Shown: piece by piece, positions 1 to 19,442 of the stretch | Numbering within the stretch: position 1 is the stretch's first letter | How the letters are laid out: each line of letters begins with the position of its first letter | NCBI RefSeq assembly: GCF_045679555.1 | Contig: NC_092091.1 | Location: forward strand, 13,107,918-13,171,917 | Length of the DNA stretch: 64,000 nt | Source of the DNA: Salvelinus alpinus | Taxonomy: Eukaryota > Chordata > Actinopteri > Salmoniformes > Salmonidae | Direction: 5' to 3' | Notes under the pieces: model-generated | The model's database searches: none | Seen by the model: the letters and a program-made list of their open reading frames with translations, nothing else | What the model was told of the DNA's origin: nothing | Made by a program: the position numbers and the translations under genes

Positions 1-327
1 GGTTTAGCTTCCTAAGAATCTTCCTGCATGTTTATGCACCAAGAAAGCTGAAGATCAGCACTCGTGTGCATTCACCCTTCTCAAACTATGGGCAGATTTG
101 AGTCATTCAGACAGAACGTGCATCGTTGCTTCATATTCTTTCCTAACCTCGCTCTCCTTGTCAGATATTAAGCACATTTATGGCTTGGTAGCAAAAGTTA
201 AACGCCATTGAGCTAGTTCTCATAGTAGCAGTAAACTGCAGCAAGTGATATGAGCGATGGAGAGAGATATGAAAGGGAGCAAAGTTACAGCCTAGCTCTA
301 TCCAATCGTAGCAGAAGGATCAAGTTA
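1..327. other. Unassigned leading flank
   Basis: No coding exon, RNA gene or recognised repeat is visible before the first Tc1 end at about 328. The stretch is ordinary AT-rich sequence. Confidence 0.4.
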
Positions 328-1629
328 CAGTGCATTCGGAGAGTATTCATGTTAAGTTAGAACATTCTTCAAAAATTGATTCAATATTTTTTTTCCTTCA
401 CCAATCTACACACAAGACCCCATAATGACAAAGCGAGAACAGGTTCAGAAATTATTTTATTTAAGTATTCAGACCCCTTGCTATGAGACTCGAAATTGAG
501 CTCAGGTACATCCTGTTTCCATTGATCATTCCATTGAGATGTTTCTACAACTTATGTCGAAGGCACAGATCTGGGGGAGGGTATCAACACATTTCTGCAG
601 CATTGAAGGTCCCAAAGAACACACTGGCCTCCATCATTCTTAAATAGAAGTTTAGAACCAAGATTCTTCTTAGAGCTGGCCGCCTGGCCAAACTGAGCAA
701 TTGAGGGAGAAGAGCCTGTCAGGGAGGTGACCAAGAACCCGATGGTCACTGAAAGAGCTCCCAAGTTCCTCTATGGAGATGGGAGAACAACCATCTTAGC
801 AGCACTCCACCAATCAGGCCATTATGGTAGAGTGGCCAGACAGAAGCCACTCCTCAGTAAAAAGGCACGACAGCCTGCTTGGAGTTCTTCAAAAAAGGCA
901 CCTAAAGGCCTCGCAGACCATAAGAAACAAGATTCTCTGGTCTGATGACACCAAGATTGAACTCAATGCCAAGCGTCACATCTGGAGGAAACCTTGCACC
1001 ACCCCTACGGTGAAACAACATGGTGGCACCATCATGCTGTGGTGATGTTTTTCAGCGGCAGGGACTGGGAGACTAGTCAGGATCGAGGGAAAGATAAACG
1101 GAGAAAAGTACAGAGAGATCCTTCATGAAAACCTGCTCCAGAGTGCTCAGGACTTCAGACTGGGGCGAAGGTTCACCTTCCAACAGGACAATGACCCTAA
1201 GCACACAGCCAAGACAACGCAGGAGTGGCTTCAGGACAAGTCTCTGAATGTCTGAGTGGCCCAGCCAGAGCCCAGACTTGAACACGATCTAACATCTCTG
1301 GAGAGAACTGAAAATAGCTGTGCAGCGACACTCCCCATCCAACCTGATAGAGCTTGAGAGGATCTACAGAGAAGAATGTGAGAAACTCCCCAAATATATG
1401 TGTGCCAAGCTTGTAGCATCATACCCAAGAAGACTGCCAAAGGTGCTTTAAACAAAGTACTGTTTTTTAATACAATTGCAAAAAAAATTGAAACCCCATA
1501 ATGACAAAGCAAAAACAGGTTGTGTATAGATTGACAAGGGAATAATAATTTTAAAAAAGTAATTTTAAAGTAAGGCTGTAAAGTAACAAAATGTGGAAAA
1601 AGGGGTCTGAATACTTTCAGAAAACACTG
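328..1629 (+). mobile_element. Degraded Tc1/mariner transposon
   Basis: Both ends carry the salmonid Tc1 terminal motif: 'agtgcattcgg' near 330 and its diverged inverted form near 1610-1629. The left end is preceded by TA. Internal text matches the other Tc1 copies here (9.2, 19.4 kb), including the blocks 'gtccacaagcactcag'-type DDE region around 1190-1280 and the 'cagagcccagacttgaac' segment at 1265-1283. The element is about 1.3 kb, shorter than a 1.6 kb full Tc1. The transposase, which would read on the plus strand, survives only as short frames of at most about 70 codons, so this is an old non-autonomous relic. Confidence 0.85.
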
Positions 1630-1754
1630 TTCAACCCGCCCATTTCTTGACAGATAGCTGAACTAGCCAATTCAGTCATTTCGTCCTGGCAGCCAAGTTG
1701 TTTAGAGATGCGTCCTAACAGAAACGCATATCTATATAGATTGATATCTCCCTC

Positions 1755-2345
1755 TCTCCAGAGCACGGAATATGGTTTATCTCAGCTCACTGGTCACCAT
1801 AGCAACACCCACCCGTAGCACGTGCTCCAGCAGGTATATTTCACTGGTCATTCCCAAAGCCAACACTTCCTTTGGCCACCTTTCCTTCCAGTTCTCTGCT
1901 GCCAATGACTGGAACGAATTGCAAATATCACTGAAGCCTTATATCTCCCTCTAACTTCAAGCATCAGCTGTCAGAGCAGCTTACCGATCACTGTACCTGT
2001 ACACAGCCAATCTGTAAATAGCACACCCAACTACCTCATCCCCATATTATGACTTACCCTCTTGCACCCCAGTATCTCTACTTGCACATCTATCACTCCA
2101 GTGATAATGCTAAATTGTAAATATTTCACCTCTATGGCCTATTTATTGCCTTACCTCCCTACATTTGCACACACTGTACATAGATGTTTCTATTTGTGTT
2201 ATTGACTGTATGTTTGTTTATGTGTAACTCTGTTGTTTTTGTCGCACTGCTTTGCTTTATCTTGGCCAGGTCGCAGTTGTAAATGAGAACTTGTCGTCAA
2301 CTGGCCTACCTGGTTAAATAAAAGGTGAAATAACAAAATTAAATA
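1755..2345 (+). mobile_element. 5'-truncated L2-type LINE, 3' end
   Basis: The frame at 1772-1954 matches the C-terminus of the reverse transcriptase protein at 56.6-59.3 kb (shared 'FQFSAANDWNELQ'-type segment). The 3' tail reads 'cttggccaggtcgcagttg' followed by 'ctacctggttaaataaa', the same 3' end as the long L2 copy near 59.62-59.70 kb. Only the last tenth of the element remains, which is typical 5' truncation during LINE insertion. Confidence 0.85.
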
Positions 2346-3718
2346 AGCATCCATGATCACAAATCATGACATTACGTTGAAAGCATCTGCATTGAATAGA
2401 TGTTCTTTTATATTCTCAAACTAACAGCAGTGCCTACGGTATATGATGTCCTTCCACACAGGGGTGAAATGCTGGAGTGATACTTCGATGTAAATGTTGT
2501 TGATCAGTAGGCTAATGGAAGTCCAATGGAAGGCAAACAGATTGTTTATCATCTGTGGCACCATAGACTCCACTGATCAGCCAAAACAAGCTCAATAACT
2601 CAATGCATGCACACACTCATATTGAATATGCATTCACCTGTATTGTAGGCCAATGCCATCTTAATTTACCCAGTTTATCAAGAGATGTACCATTCATATA
2701 CAATTATTAACATTATGTAGTTTGGTAAAAACAGTCCAAGTCCAATTTATTGTTTGATTTTAAAATTGATGCAGTAATGCATACATGGCTGTCTGGAAAA
2801 TTGTCATCAACATTTTCTATCTCAATGATAAGCCTCCTAAAAAATACACATCGGACATTCTCTAATATAAATGGATGGACATGACTCGCCAAAAGAGTTT
2901 AAAAAAGAATGTACCCAAATGTCTCTTACTTTTAGCCTCCACATTTGGCTACTATGTGGGGCTGCAGGAAGGCAGGCTAAACCTACAGACACAGAACAAA
3001 AGGTCCTGACCTGAGATGGCCATCATGTTTTAGAAGCACTTAAAAGGGAAAGGGTGAAATTAAAATAAAAAAAGCAGTTGGAGAATAGGCTCAAAGTAAA
3101 AAATATCTGTGGTGCTGTAAATGATGTTGGACTAAATTCCCTAATGACATATTAAAGTATAAAGTGTTAAAAAGACGATACTCGAAGCTACCTACTACTA
3201 TGGAAATGTCTGTTTGACTAGAATAATTTATTAAGGATGGAGGGGTCACGACACCAAATTACATTCTGAGTTTGGAACTTCCGATTTCGATTGAGTAGAA
3301 TAGCCTCTTTTGCATTTCAAATTGCCTAATAAAAATGTAAGCTAACAATCTACTGGGCAGCAGATCAAAGTACAAAACAACATATTTAAGAAAGGAATGA
3401 GTAACCAGGTCAGTTTGTACAGTGATGGCCATTGGCTGGGCTAAATCTAAAATGCTGAGCTTCCTGCTGCTTTGGGTCCAACAGAGAGCTGGTGCAAAAT
3501 GAAAGAAACACATTCTGACATGACTTTAGTGTCCACGCTTGAAAGTAGAGTCCCAATACATAACTACAATGTCACATTTTGTTGACAAAGATGAGATTTG
3601 AGAGGTAAAAGTATGCAACAAAGTGGCAATAGCCTAACTCAAAATGTCAGTTCATAACTTCAGTACATGTGCACTTCAATACTCATGGTTCCCACATGCA
3701 AACTCTGCCACAAACAAC
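2346..3718. other. Unassigned intergenic stretch
   Basis: AT-rich sequence with no frame, splice-like exon or repeat that I can name. The 84-codon minus-strand frame at 3259-3513 has no recognisable motif and is probably chance. Confidence 0.4.
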
Positions 3719-4470
3719 GTTTCCATCCACAGTTACGCAAATAAAGTCCTACCGTATAAAAACAAATAAACATCACAACTGTGATGGAAACAGGTAGTGT
3801 CGCTACAATTTTATAAATGCAGACAATTTATTCGTTCGACACGGTGGGAACTTTTCGTGTCTTAAAGTTTATTACGCAAGAAATGGTGGTGGAAATGCCT
3901 TTATGCGCAAATATTAATATAGTAACCACCATATGACTTGAGAAAGCATGCAGTTTACTAGGCTACAGATTAAATAAGTTATGAAGACCTTCACAGGGTG
4001 GTGAAAGTGCACAGTGATCTTGATGCTCCTTTCCAATAAATAACGATAATAACGTCTGATTCTGGTGACGTGATGATCGATGCTTGACTGCCGTTTGACA
4101 AATAAAAATATGAATCGCTCTTATCCATAAACTCATCATGTAGACTAGCCTACCCACACTGTATCTGCAAGCTGTTGGCTAGAGAGCACGTGCCAGAGTA
4201 GGCATATTTGCTATCCAACACAACAGTTTGTGACAAAACTATAGGTTTTGTTGAAAATGTGATGGAAACACATTGAACTTTAAGTTTTCATGTACCGAAT
4301 ACAAATCTAAGTGAAAAAGTACATTGGGTGTACTATGTCATCACGTACTGATTTTTATCCGCAACAAGTCTGTTGCGTGGAAACACAACTGGTGGGAAAA
4401 TGCGCATATTTTCTTTATGCAGATTTTTTAAATATTCGCATGAAAATCTGTCGCCAATTGGATGGAAAAC
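3719..4470. mobile_element. Inverted-repeat DNA element, unclassified
   Basis: The stretch starts with 'gtttccatcc' and ends with 'ggatggaaaac', which are inverted repeats. Internal pieces repeat the same theme ('gatggaaaca' at about 3783 and 4262). A reverse-complement fragment of its left part lies at 10613-10830 in nucb2 intron 1, which shows it is an interspersed repeat. There is no transposase frame, so it is a non-autonomous DNA element. I cannot assign the superfamily because no clean target-site duplication is visible. Confidence 0.55.
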
Positions 4471-4689
4471 TAGCTAGACACAGATCCTGCCTTTCCTTCT
4501 GGGAAACATTTCTGATGACTGGGCAAATAGTTATTGGACACTCAAAGGAGCACCTGCTTCTCCAGTCTTTCTGTAGTAACATTACCAACTGTTCTGCAGT
4601 AACTAGGCCAAGTTTAACAAAACCATAAAGATCATCTTTAACACTAAGATACTTGCTAGGCAGTGGAACAACGATGATTTTAATTTAAA

Positions 4690-5515
4690 AATCCTCCCGC
4701 TCCTTATAGGACACATCACTGCACTCTATACTCCTCTGTAAACTGGTATTCTCTGTATACCCGCCGCAAGACCCACTGGTTGATGCTTATTTATAAAACC
4801 CTCTTAGGCCTCACTCTCCCCCTATCTGAGATATCTACTGCAGCCCTCATCCTCCACACACAACACCCGTTCTGACAGTCATATTCTGTTAAAGGTCCCC
4901 AAAGCACACATCCCTGGGCCCCTCATCTTTTCAGTTTGCGGCAGCTAGCAACTGGAAAGAGCTGCAAACAAACTCAAACTGGACAGTTTTATCTCAGTCT
5001 CTTCATTCAAAGACTCAATCATGGACTCTCTTACATACAGTTGTGGCTGCTTTGTGTGATGTATTGTTGTCTCTACCTCCTTGCCCTTTGTGCTATTGTC
5101 TGTACTGCTACCATGTGCTTCTGCCATGTTGCTGTCATAGATCTCTTTATTTTTGTATTTTTTATTTCACCTTTAACCAGGTAAGCTAGTTGAAACCAAG
5201 TTCTCAATTACAACTGCGATCTGGCCAATATAAAGCAAAGCAGTGCGACACAAACAACACAGAGTTACACATGGAATAACCAAGCGTACAGTCAATAACA
5301 CAATAGAAAAAAATAAAGTCTATATACAGTGTGTGAAAATGGCGTGAGGTGGTAAGGCAATAAATAGGCCATTGTAGCGAAGTAATAAATAAATATATAT
5401 ATATATATATACACATATTTTATCCCAGCAGGAGGCCTTTTGCCTTTTTGTAGGCTGTCATTGTAAATAAGAATTTGTTCTTAATGGACTTGCCTAGTTA
5501 AATAAAGATTTTTTT
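4690..5515 (+). mobile_element. LINE 3' end with HpaI-type tail
   Basis: Text such as 'gcaactggaaagagctgcaa' at 4947-4966 looks like the C-terminal end of a LINE reverse transcriptase (NWKEL motif). The 3' end 'taagaatttgttcttaatgg' then 'cttgcctagttaaataaa' is the same tail that closes the HpaI-like SINE at 7.2-7.4 kb. The RSg-1-like salmonid LINE is known to share its 3' tail with HpaI SINEs, so this copy fits that partner LINE. It is interrupted at about 5158-5400 by a minus-strand L2 fragment. Confidence 0.7.
5158..5400 (-). mobile_element. L2-type LINE fragment nested in another LINE
   Basis: Read on the minus strand this is the L2 3' end: 'tttcacctttaaccaggtaa' is the reverse of the usual tail, and 'aaagcaaagcagtgcgacac' matches 3' UTR sequence seen again at 47.9 kb. 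It sits between 'tttttgtattt' and 'atcccagcaggaggcc' of the host LINE, and is followed by a short (AT)n tract. Confidence 0.75.
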
Positions 5516-6044
5516 TAAAATGTAACACCTGACTCGAGCTGAACTTTGAAGCCGACCCTATTACTACTGTAGCTACTAGTTCCACTGCCACAAATACAAT
5601 TCGTACTTTGATTGGCACACGTTTCAAGTAGGATTTTACAAATGTAAAATAATAATTTAGAGTTGATTAACTAGTTAGAGATAATTCAGTGAATAAACTT
5701 GTCAATATAGTTTGGCTACAGTGACTAACTTCAAATAGCCAGACAGAGAGCGAGAGAAATCAATTTTAGTACGCGACGGTGGCATACCTACGTGTCATTT
5801 GTCTTGGAATAATGTGCTCTGGAGGCGTCAAACGTGTATCTTCGTTGATCAGAATTTTGCACAACACTGATTCAATAATTTAAAGCACTCCGTGACCTGC
5901 CAACAAAGTTAAACAACAAGGAAGAAACGCAGGAATTTGAGTGCGAGCAAAGCCCGAATACCTGACCGATTTTGGTCAACTATAGTTATCGGTATCTTAA
6001 CTTTTCCATACATATATGATCGGTAAATAAACATAATTTCTCAC

Positions 6045-6072
6045 CTTTTATCGGTACGATGTTTGTAGCCAT
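6045..6072 (-). CDS. Possible first coding exon of a divergent gene
   Basis: On the minus strand a start codon at 6072-6070 opens nine codons (MATNIVPIK plus one base) and stops at a strong donor, AAAAG|GTGAG. The context GAAAATGG is a good Kozak match. The sequence around 6.05-6.15 kb is richer in CpG ('cactcgctcgcgcag') than its neighbours, as expected near a promoter. No later exon is found before the window edge, so the gene is unidentified and the call is tentative. Confidence 0.25.
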
Positions 6073-6499
6073 TTTCCTGAAGCTGCAATTTTTATCCATC
6101 CACTCGCTCGCGCAGACACAACGTCAGTTCCTGTTGAGGTAGTTTGGTTTGGTTTGATCACGTTTCACCAAAATCATACAAAATTGGGAAACAGCGTCAC
6201 CATGTGGCACAAAACAGAAAGATGACAAGGAAAAATAATCCTGGAAATCTTTGGACAATGTTGATGTTATCTGAATCTCTGATTATAATTTGTGTATTTA
6301 TGCGTGATGGGCTATTTGGTGTCACTGTCATCAGGTTCACAAACAATATGAACAGCTAGTAAATTGATTTTGTATGTTCCATTTGTAGTCAGATGTTTTT
6401 ACTTAGCTTGAGAGTTGACTACTATGAGAAAATAACAAACAGAACAGGTTATTCAAATAAAATAAAAAACAAAAGCTGTATCATCTTAACCTCAAGACA

Positions 6500-6843
6500 C
6501 ACGACATGAGAAATTCTAAGACATTTACATTTTAAGGGCTGTGCATTGCATTCAAATTACTATTGTAATTCTTGACTCCCAGAATGACTCAAATACATGC
6601 AACAGTTGAGACTGGAATGGGTTGGACCACGTCCCAATTCAGCATCTCTTTGGCTCTGATGTAACTCCGCCCTCTTGCTTTACACAGGTTTGTAAACGCC
6701 ACGTACATCTTGCTTCACAGCACCTTGACCAACAATTTCATGCAAACAATTTGTCTGACTACTTCTGCCCAACTGGCTGCCAACGCGACTATCACAGAGC
6801 AAAGAGAACATTTCTACCCAATGGGAATGGTTGGGGGCGGGGC
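6500..6843 (+). promoter_or_regulatory. Proposed nucb2 core promoter
   Basis: A CCAAT box (6818-6822) is followed by a GC box 'gggggcggggc' (6833-6843). This sits about 170 bp before a consensus splice donor at 7011 (caaa|gtaagt), as expected for a TATA-less promoter with a short untranslated first exon. The upstream part to 6500 has nothing else I recognise. This is inference from motifs; the transcription start was not seen. Confidence 0.4.
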
Positions 6844-6856
6844 GTTGCCATGGCAA
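6844..6856. promoter_or_regulatory. X-box-like palindrome (RFX site)
   Basis: 'gttgccatggcaa' is a near-perfect palindrome that matches the RFX-factor X-box consensus GTTGCCATGGCAAC at 13 of 14 positions. It adjoins the GC box of the proposed nucb2 promoter. Confidence 0.4.
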
Positions 6857-7010
6857 TTAGCTGTTCGGTTGGTCTTACTAAGAAGAGGCTGACCGGTGTA
6901 AAGTGCATGACATCTGTAAACAGACTCCAGTCTTTTCGAATTGTCTGCAGGGTTGGATGAATTATAGCAAACGTTTAAAAAAAATAACTGAAAAGGGGGG
7001 CACTGTCAAA
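6850..7010 (+). other. Proposed untranslated first exon of nucb2
   Basis: The first coding exon at 8214 begins exactly at a splice acceptor (cacag|ATG), so an upstream untranslated exon must exist. The best candidate ends at 7010, before 'gtaagttttt'. The 5' boundary is a guess based on the GC box and CCAAT box. Confidence 0.35.
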
Positions 7011-7199
7011 GTAAGTTTTTGCTTCTTTTAGCTTTTCAATTAAATGTAACGTTAGTATCATACTATTATGGACAACTTACATTTCAGTAGTTGGAGATCA
7101 TGCGTGCTCGTGATCTATCCACACCCTAACGTTACTTGTTCAACACTTCAGTACCTAGCTAGATAGTTATTATGCTGCTACCTGTATATCTTACACATA

Positions 7200-7389
7200 T
7201 TTTACCTTTATTTAACTAGGCAAGTCAGTTAAGAACAAATTCTTATTTTCAATGACGGCCTAGGAACAGTGGGTTAACTGCCTGTTCAGTGGCAGAACGA
7301 CAGATTGGTACCTTGTCAGCTCAGGGATTTGAATTTACAAGCTTTCGGTTAATAGTCCAACACTAACCACTAGGCTACCCTGCCGCCCA
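7200..7389 (-). mobile_element. HpaI-like tRNA-derived SINE
   Basis: On the minus strand the order is 'gggcggcagggtagcctagt' (A-box-like head), 'ttcaaatccctgagctgaca' (B-box region), a body ending in 'gaataagaatttgttct'-type sequence, and 'cttgcctagttaaataaagg'. This matches the salmonid HpaI SINE layout: a tRNA-Lys-related head, an unrelated body, and a LINE-shared tail. It lies in nucb2 intron 1. Confidence 0.85.
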
Positions 7390-8213
7390 GAGCTCATTAG
7401 AATATTATCAAAAAATAACCACAATATGAACCTGGTAAAATTAGATGGCTAGATAACAGATGTAACAGAACAAGTGCAACAATATTGACTGCTGATGTGG
7501 TCATGATGTTACACCTAAACAGGTTGACAAGGTTCTCTTTCAGGTGTCAAAGCCCAAGAGAACTGGGCTACGTTAAGTTGCTAAACGTTGTCGAACGCTG
7601 CAGATAGAAATGCAACCAACATGATTTTTTTGTTCTACATGTCGGAGAGGCACTTTTGTTCTGCATAACATATCTGAACGTTCCAAAACGTGTCCTGCTG
7701 AACACCCCTTATATCCCATAGACAAGTGAGTGGCACAGTCACCACGGTTTTATTCTGGTCGAGGTTACTGTGGGGATTAAGATTAAACTAGTTTAACTTG
7801 TCAACACATTGGTCAGTAGGGAGGAGTGGGTGTGGGTTCACTGGCTCCAAAAGCATCGGCCACATTTCCAAGGCCAGTGAGCTTACTGTAAGAGGGTGAT
7901 GTTTACTGAAGAACAGTTCAGTATAACCCTGTTTATTCATGTTATCTATGAAACATTTAGGATTTTAATATGCCCTATATACATAAAGAGATCGTTTGGC
8001 AACATACAATATCAATGACTTACCTATAGGCTCAAATAGATGCTGTATACCTTGCCATTCTGTCTATGAAATAGTAGATTAGTGTCAGTTCATTTAACCA
8101 ACTGTGAAATGTGTCTATTTGACCATTAGCCATTTCTCATAGTTTCTCTTGAAGCAGCTGTTTATGTAGTCAATGATTAACCTCAGCTAGGTGATGTTCT
8201 CCTGTGTACACAG

Positions 8214-16228
<8,015 letters not shown>

Positions 16229-16789
16229 CAGGCCTGGCAGCTTTTTCCTGTGTGTGGATCTGTGTGTGTGTGTGTATATAAATCTCGCAGTGAATCAGTT
16301 TTAGTCTGTTTTAATGTGTTGTCAGACCTCCGGATTTCCCACAACACACCCCGAATGCACATATACAGTCCAACAATTTCCAGACACTAGCTAAACCAAT
16401 TAGAATGTAGCCTTTGATTTTGACCCACTTCTAGTTGTGGCGTTCTGTAGCTGGCAGGAGCAGCCAGCACAACCGACAAGACTTGAAAGAATCTCTGAAC
16501 CAGACATTCTGTGGACAATCCACTCTTCGTTATTAGTTCATTATAACCTATTGACAACCACGGCACAGTTCTAGATGGGAAGTGCTTTGGGAGAAGTGGG
16601 AAGAGTTTTTGTTCCTGAATATTAGCAGAATGTGTGCAGTATTTCGTTTTCTACCTAGTTAGGTAGGCTACCCAGTGGCATCGTTTCTTGGAAAAACATG
16701 TTTAAAATTCATTTGGTTTAATAGTTTACAGAGGAGGTCAAATTAATGTCTATTTTGACATGCTGCTTGATCCAATCCATGGATTTGTG
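16229..16789. other. nucb2 3' flank
   Basis: Probably 3' untranslated sequence after the stop at 16226-16228, but I see no clear AATAAA signal here. No other feature is visible apart from a short GT/AT run near 16260-16280. Confidence 0.4.
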
Positions 16790-16872
16790 GGGTAATACCA
16801 TGGATATTTGACATTAATACCACAGATATTGTTCTATACTTAAGACCATGGGTATTCTACTATACTTAATAC
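16790..16872. repeat. 27-bp repeat array, left part
   Basis: Copies of the 'taccatggatatt' unit (with 'ctatacttaa') identical in type to those at 18916-19165. The array is cut at 16872 by the hAT MITE. Confidence 0.75.
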
Positions 16873-17404
16873 CAGTGGTGAAAAGTACTTAAGTATAAAT
16901 ACTTTTAAGTACTACTTAAGTAGCTTTTTTTGGTATCTTTACTTTATTTTTAATTTTTTGACAACTTTTACTTCACTCCATACATTTTCCCTGACACCCA
17001 AAAGTACTCAATACATTTTGAATGCTTAGCAGGACATGAACATGGTCCAATTCACACACTTATCAAGAGAACATCCCTGGTCATCCCTACTGCCTGATCT
17101 GGTGGACTCACGAAACACAAATGCTTCATTTGTAAATTATGTCTGAGTGTTGGAGCGTGCCCCTGGCTATCCGTAAATAAAAATTAAAAAAAAGTAAAAC
17201 TGGCTGTCTGGTTTGCTTAATAAGCAAATTGAAATTATTTATACTTTTACTTTTGATACTTAAGTATGTTTAAAACCAAATACTTGTAGACTTTTACTCA
17301 AGTGTTATTTTACTTGGGGACTTTCACTTTTACTTAAGTCATTTTCTATTAATTTATCTTTACTTTTACTCAAGTATTACAATTGGGTACGTTTTCCACC
17401 ACTG
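16873..17404. mobile_element. hAT-type MITE with 8-bp target duplication
   Basis: The 532-bp element begins 'cagtggtgaaaa' and ends 'ttttccaccactg' (inverted repeats). It is flanked by an exact 8-bp duplication 'cttaatac' (16865-16872 and 17405-17412), the signature of hAT transposase. It has no coding frame and is rich in 'acttaagta' palindromes. It sits inside the 27-bp array. Confidence 0.9.
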
Positions 17405-17420
17405 CTTAATACCATGGTTT

Positions 17421-18916
17421 CATTCCACAAGAAGAGCAGTAAAACAAATGTAGGAAACTACAGGCCTGTGACGATCCTCAGCACCTTATCCAAAGTTGTT
17501 GAGAGATTAGTTTTTAATCATCTTGAGGGATAACTTCTCGAGCACAAACTTCTTTATGAACTCCAATCTGGCTTTAGAACAGCTTATCCACCTGTTTGAC
17601 CACATCAAGCAGGAAAGTGAGAAGGGGAACTATACAGGTATGGTCATGTTAGACTTGCAGAAAGCTTTTGACACTGTGGACCATGATATTCTCCTGATGA
17701 AACTGAAAAGCATGGGTACAAATGATGTAGCAGTGAATTGGTTTAAGTCTTCTCTGACCAACAGAACACAAGTATTTAATGTTGGTGATGTTCTGTCAGA
17801 GGCCAAAGAAATATGTGGAGTACCGCAGGGATCAATTTTAGGGCCTCTCTTATTTCTTATATACGTTAATGATATGCCAGATACAGTAAATTGCAAACTC
17901 CTGCTTTATGCTGACAACTCAGCCAGGGAAGGATACAATTTACATAGAGGAGACCATCAGGAAGGAATTGCATTTTGTTTGAGATTGGTTGACTGACAAC
18001 AAATTGTCGCTACATTTGGGAAAAACTGAATCGATTTTGTTTGGAACAAAACTTAGATCGCTTAGGGCTGACAAGATAAAGGTAAACTGTGCAGGCAAGG
18101 AGATTGAATCTAAAACAAGTGTGACTTATCTTGGTGTGTCCCTAGATCATTCCCTTTCTGGAGACCTGATTGCTGCTAAAATGGCGAACACATTTTAATT
18201 GTAACACTAGATATTTTAACATCAAAGTCAAGAAACTGCTTGTCTCAACCTTCATTCAGTGTCATTTTGATTATGCTGCTCTGCTTGGTATAGTGGGCTA
18301 TCAAAAAAGCTGAAAAAGAGAATGCAGGTCATGCAAAATAATCTTATCAGGTATATGCTGATTGTACCACCTGCATAGTGGTACAGGAGTTCTGGGAGGT
18401 GGGCTTGGTGCCTTTGGAGTCCAGAGTGGACCAACTTAAACTTAATCATATGTTTGACATCTTAAATGACCGTGCCACAGGTTATATGAAAAAACACATT
18501 GATATGGTCTATAACCAACACAGTTACAATACCAGAGTTAGTGTTATGTCTTGTAAAATTGTCTAAGTAAGAGAAATCACTCCACTGCCCCTTGTGCCCC
18601 CTACTGCTGGTCAGGTGTATTTATTTGAATGATGGGTATGAAAAGATTGTTTTAATGTGAAATTAAAATGGTTGATTTTTAAAGTTAGGGGGAAATGCAT
18701 TGAGTAGTGCCACTTTTTAGGATGTCAATATAAATGTATGTATTTGTGGTTGTTTGTAATTTTGTCTTGCCTTTTCATCGTTATATGTGTTATTGTTTTA
18801 CCATCGATGACCACTTTGGAAACAAGCGTTTTAATTAATACTTTCAAGTGATATCCTCTCGGTCCACATTGTACATTTTGTTGTATATGTCTGTTACCCA
18901 AAATAAATTCAATTCA
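17421..18916 (+). mobile_element. Non-LTR retrotransposon fragment (RT domain)
   Basis: Frame 17523-17996 shows reverse transcriptase blocks: MLDLQKAFDTVDHDIL, GVPQGSILGPLLFLIYVNDM and a LLYADNS block in which the second catalytic Asp of YADD is changed to Asn. The preceding 'aggaaactacaggcctgtg' encodes the NYRPV motif. The C-terminal part continues in another frame at 17989-18198. The 3' end is 'aataaattcaattcaa', a short tandem tail. 5' truncated and inactive; a jockey-superfamily LINE, exact family not assigned. Confidence 0.8.
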
Positions 18917-19165
18917 ATGGATATTCTTCTATACGTAATACCATGGATATTCTACTATACTTAATACAATGGATATTCTACTATACTTAATACCATGTAT
19001 ATTCTTCTATACTTAATACCATGTATATTCTTCTATACTTAATACCATGGACTTACTTAATAACATGGATATTCTAATATACTTAATACTATGGATATTC
19101 TTCTATACTTAATACAATGGATATATCCTACTATACCAAATACTGTGGATATTCTTCTACATTAT
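18916..19165. repeat. 27-bp repeat array, right part
   Basis: About nine imperfect units built on 'atggatattcttctatactt'. Continues the array seen at 16790-16872 and around 17405-17416. Confidence 0.85.
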
Positions 19166-19206
19166 TCCTAGATGCATGTCTGACTACAGTAGCTTCTGTC
19201 CATAGG

Positions 19207-19402
19207 TGTGTCCATTCTCTGATCCACCCAATCCTTTACAGACTGAAACCAACAGGTCTGGCCATTCTCTGGTCCACCCAATCCTTTACAGACTGAAACC
19301 AACAGGTCTGGCCATTCTCTGGTCCACCCAATCCTTTACAGACTGAAACCAACAGGTCTGGCCATTCTCTGGGCCATCCAATCCTTTACGGACTGAAACC
19401 AA
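19207..19402. repeat. 50-bp minisatellite, about 4 copies
   Basis: Same unit as at 8601-9133, followed by the same 45-bp spacer ('acccatcattacacccagag') and then a Tc1 left end. Confidence 0.95.
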
Positions 19403-19442
19403 AACAATACCCATCATTACACCCAGAGCCATACTGTATATA

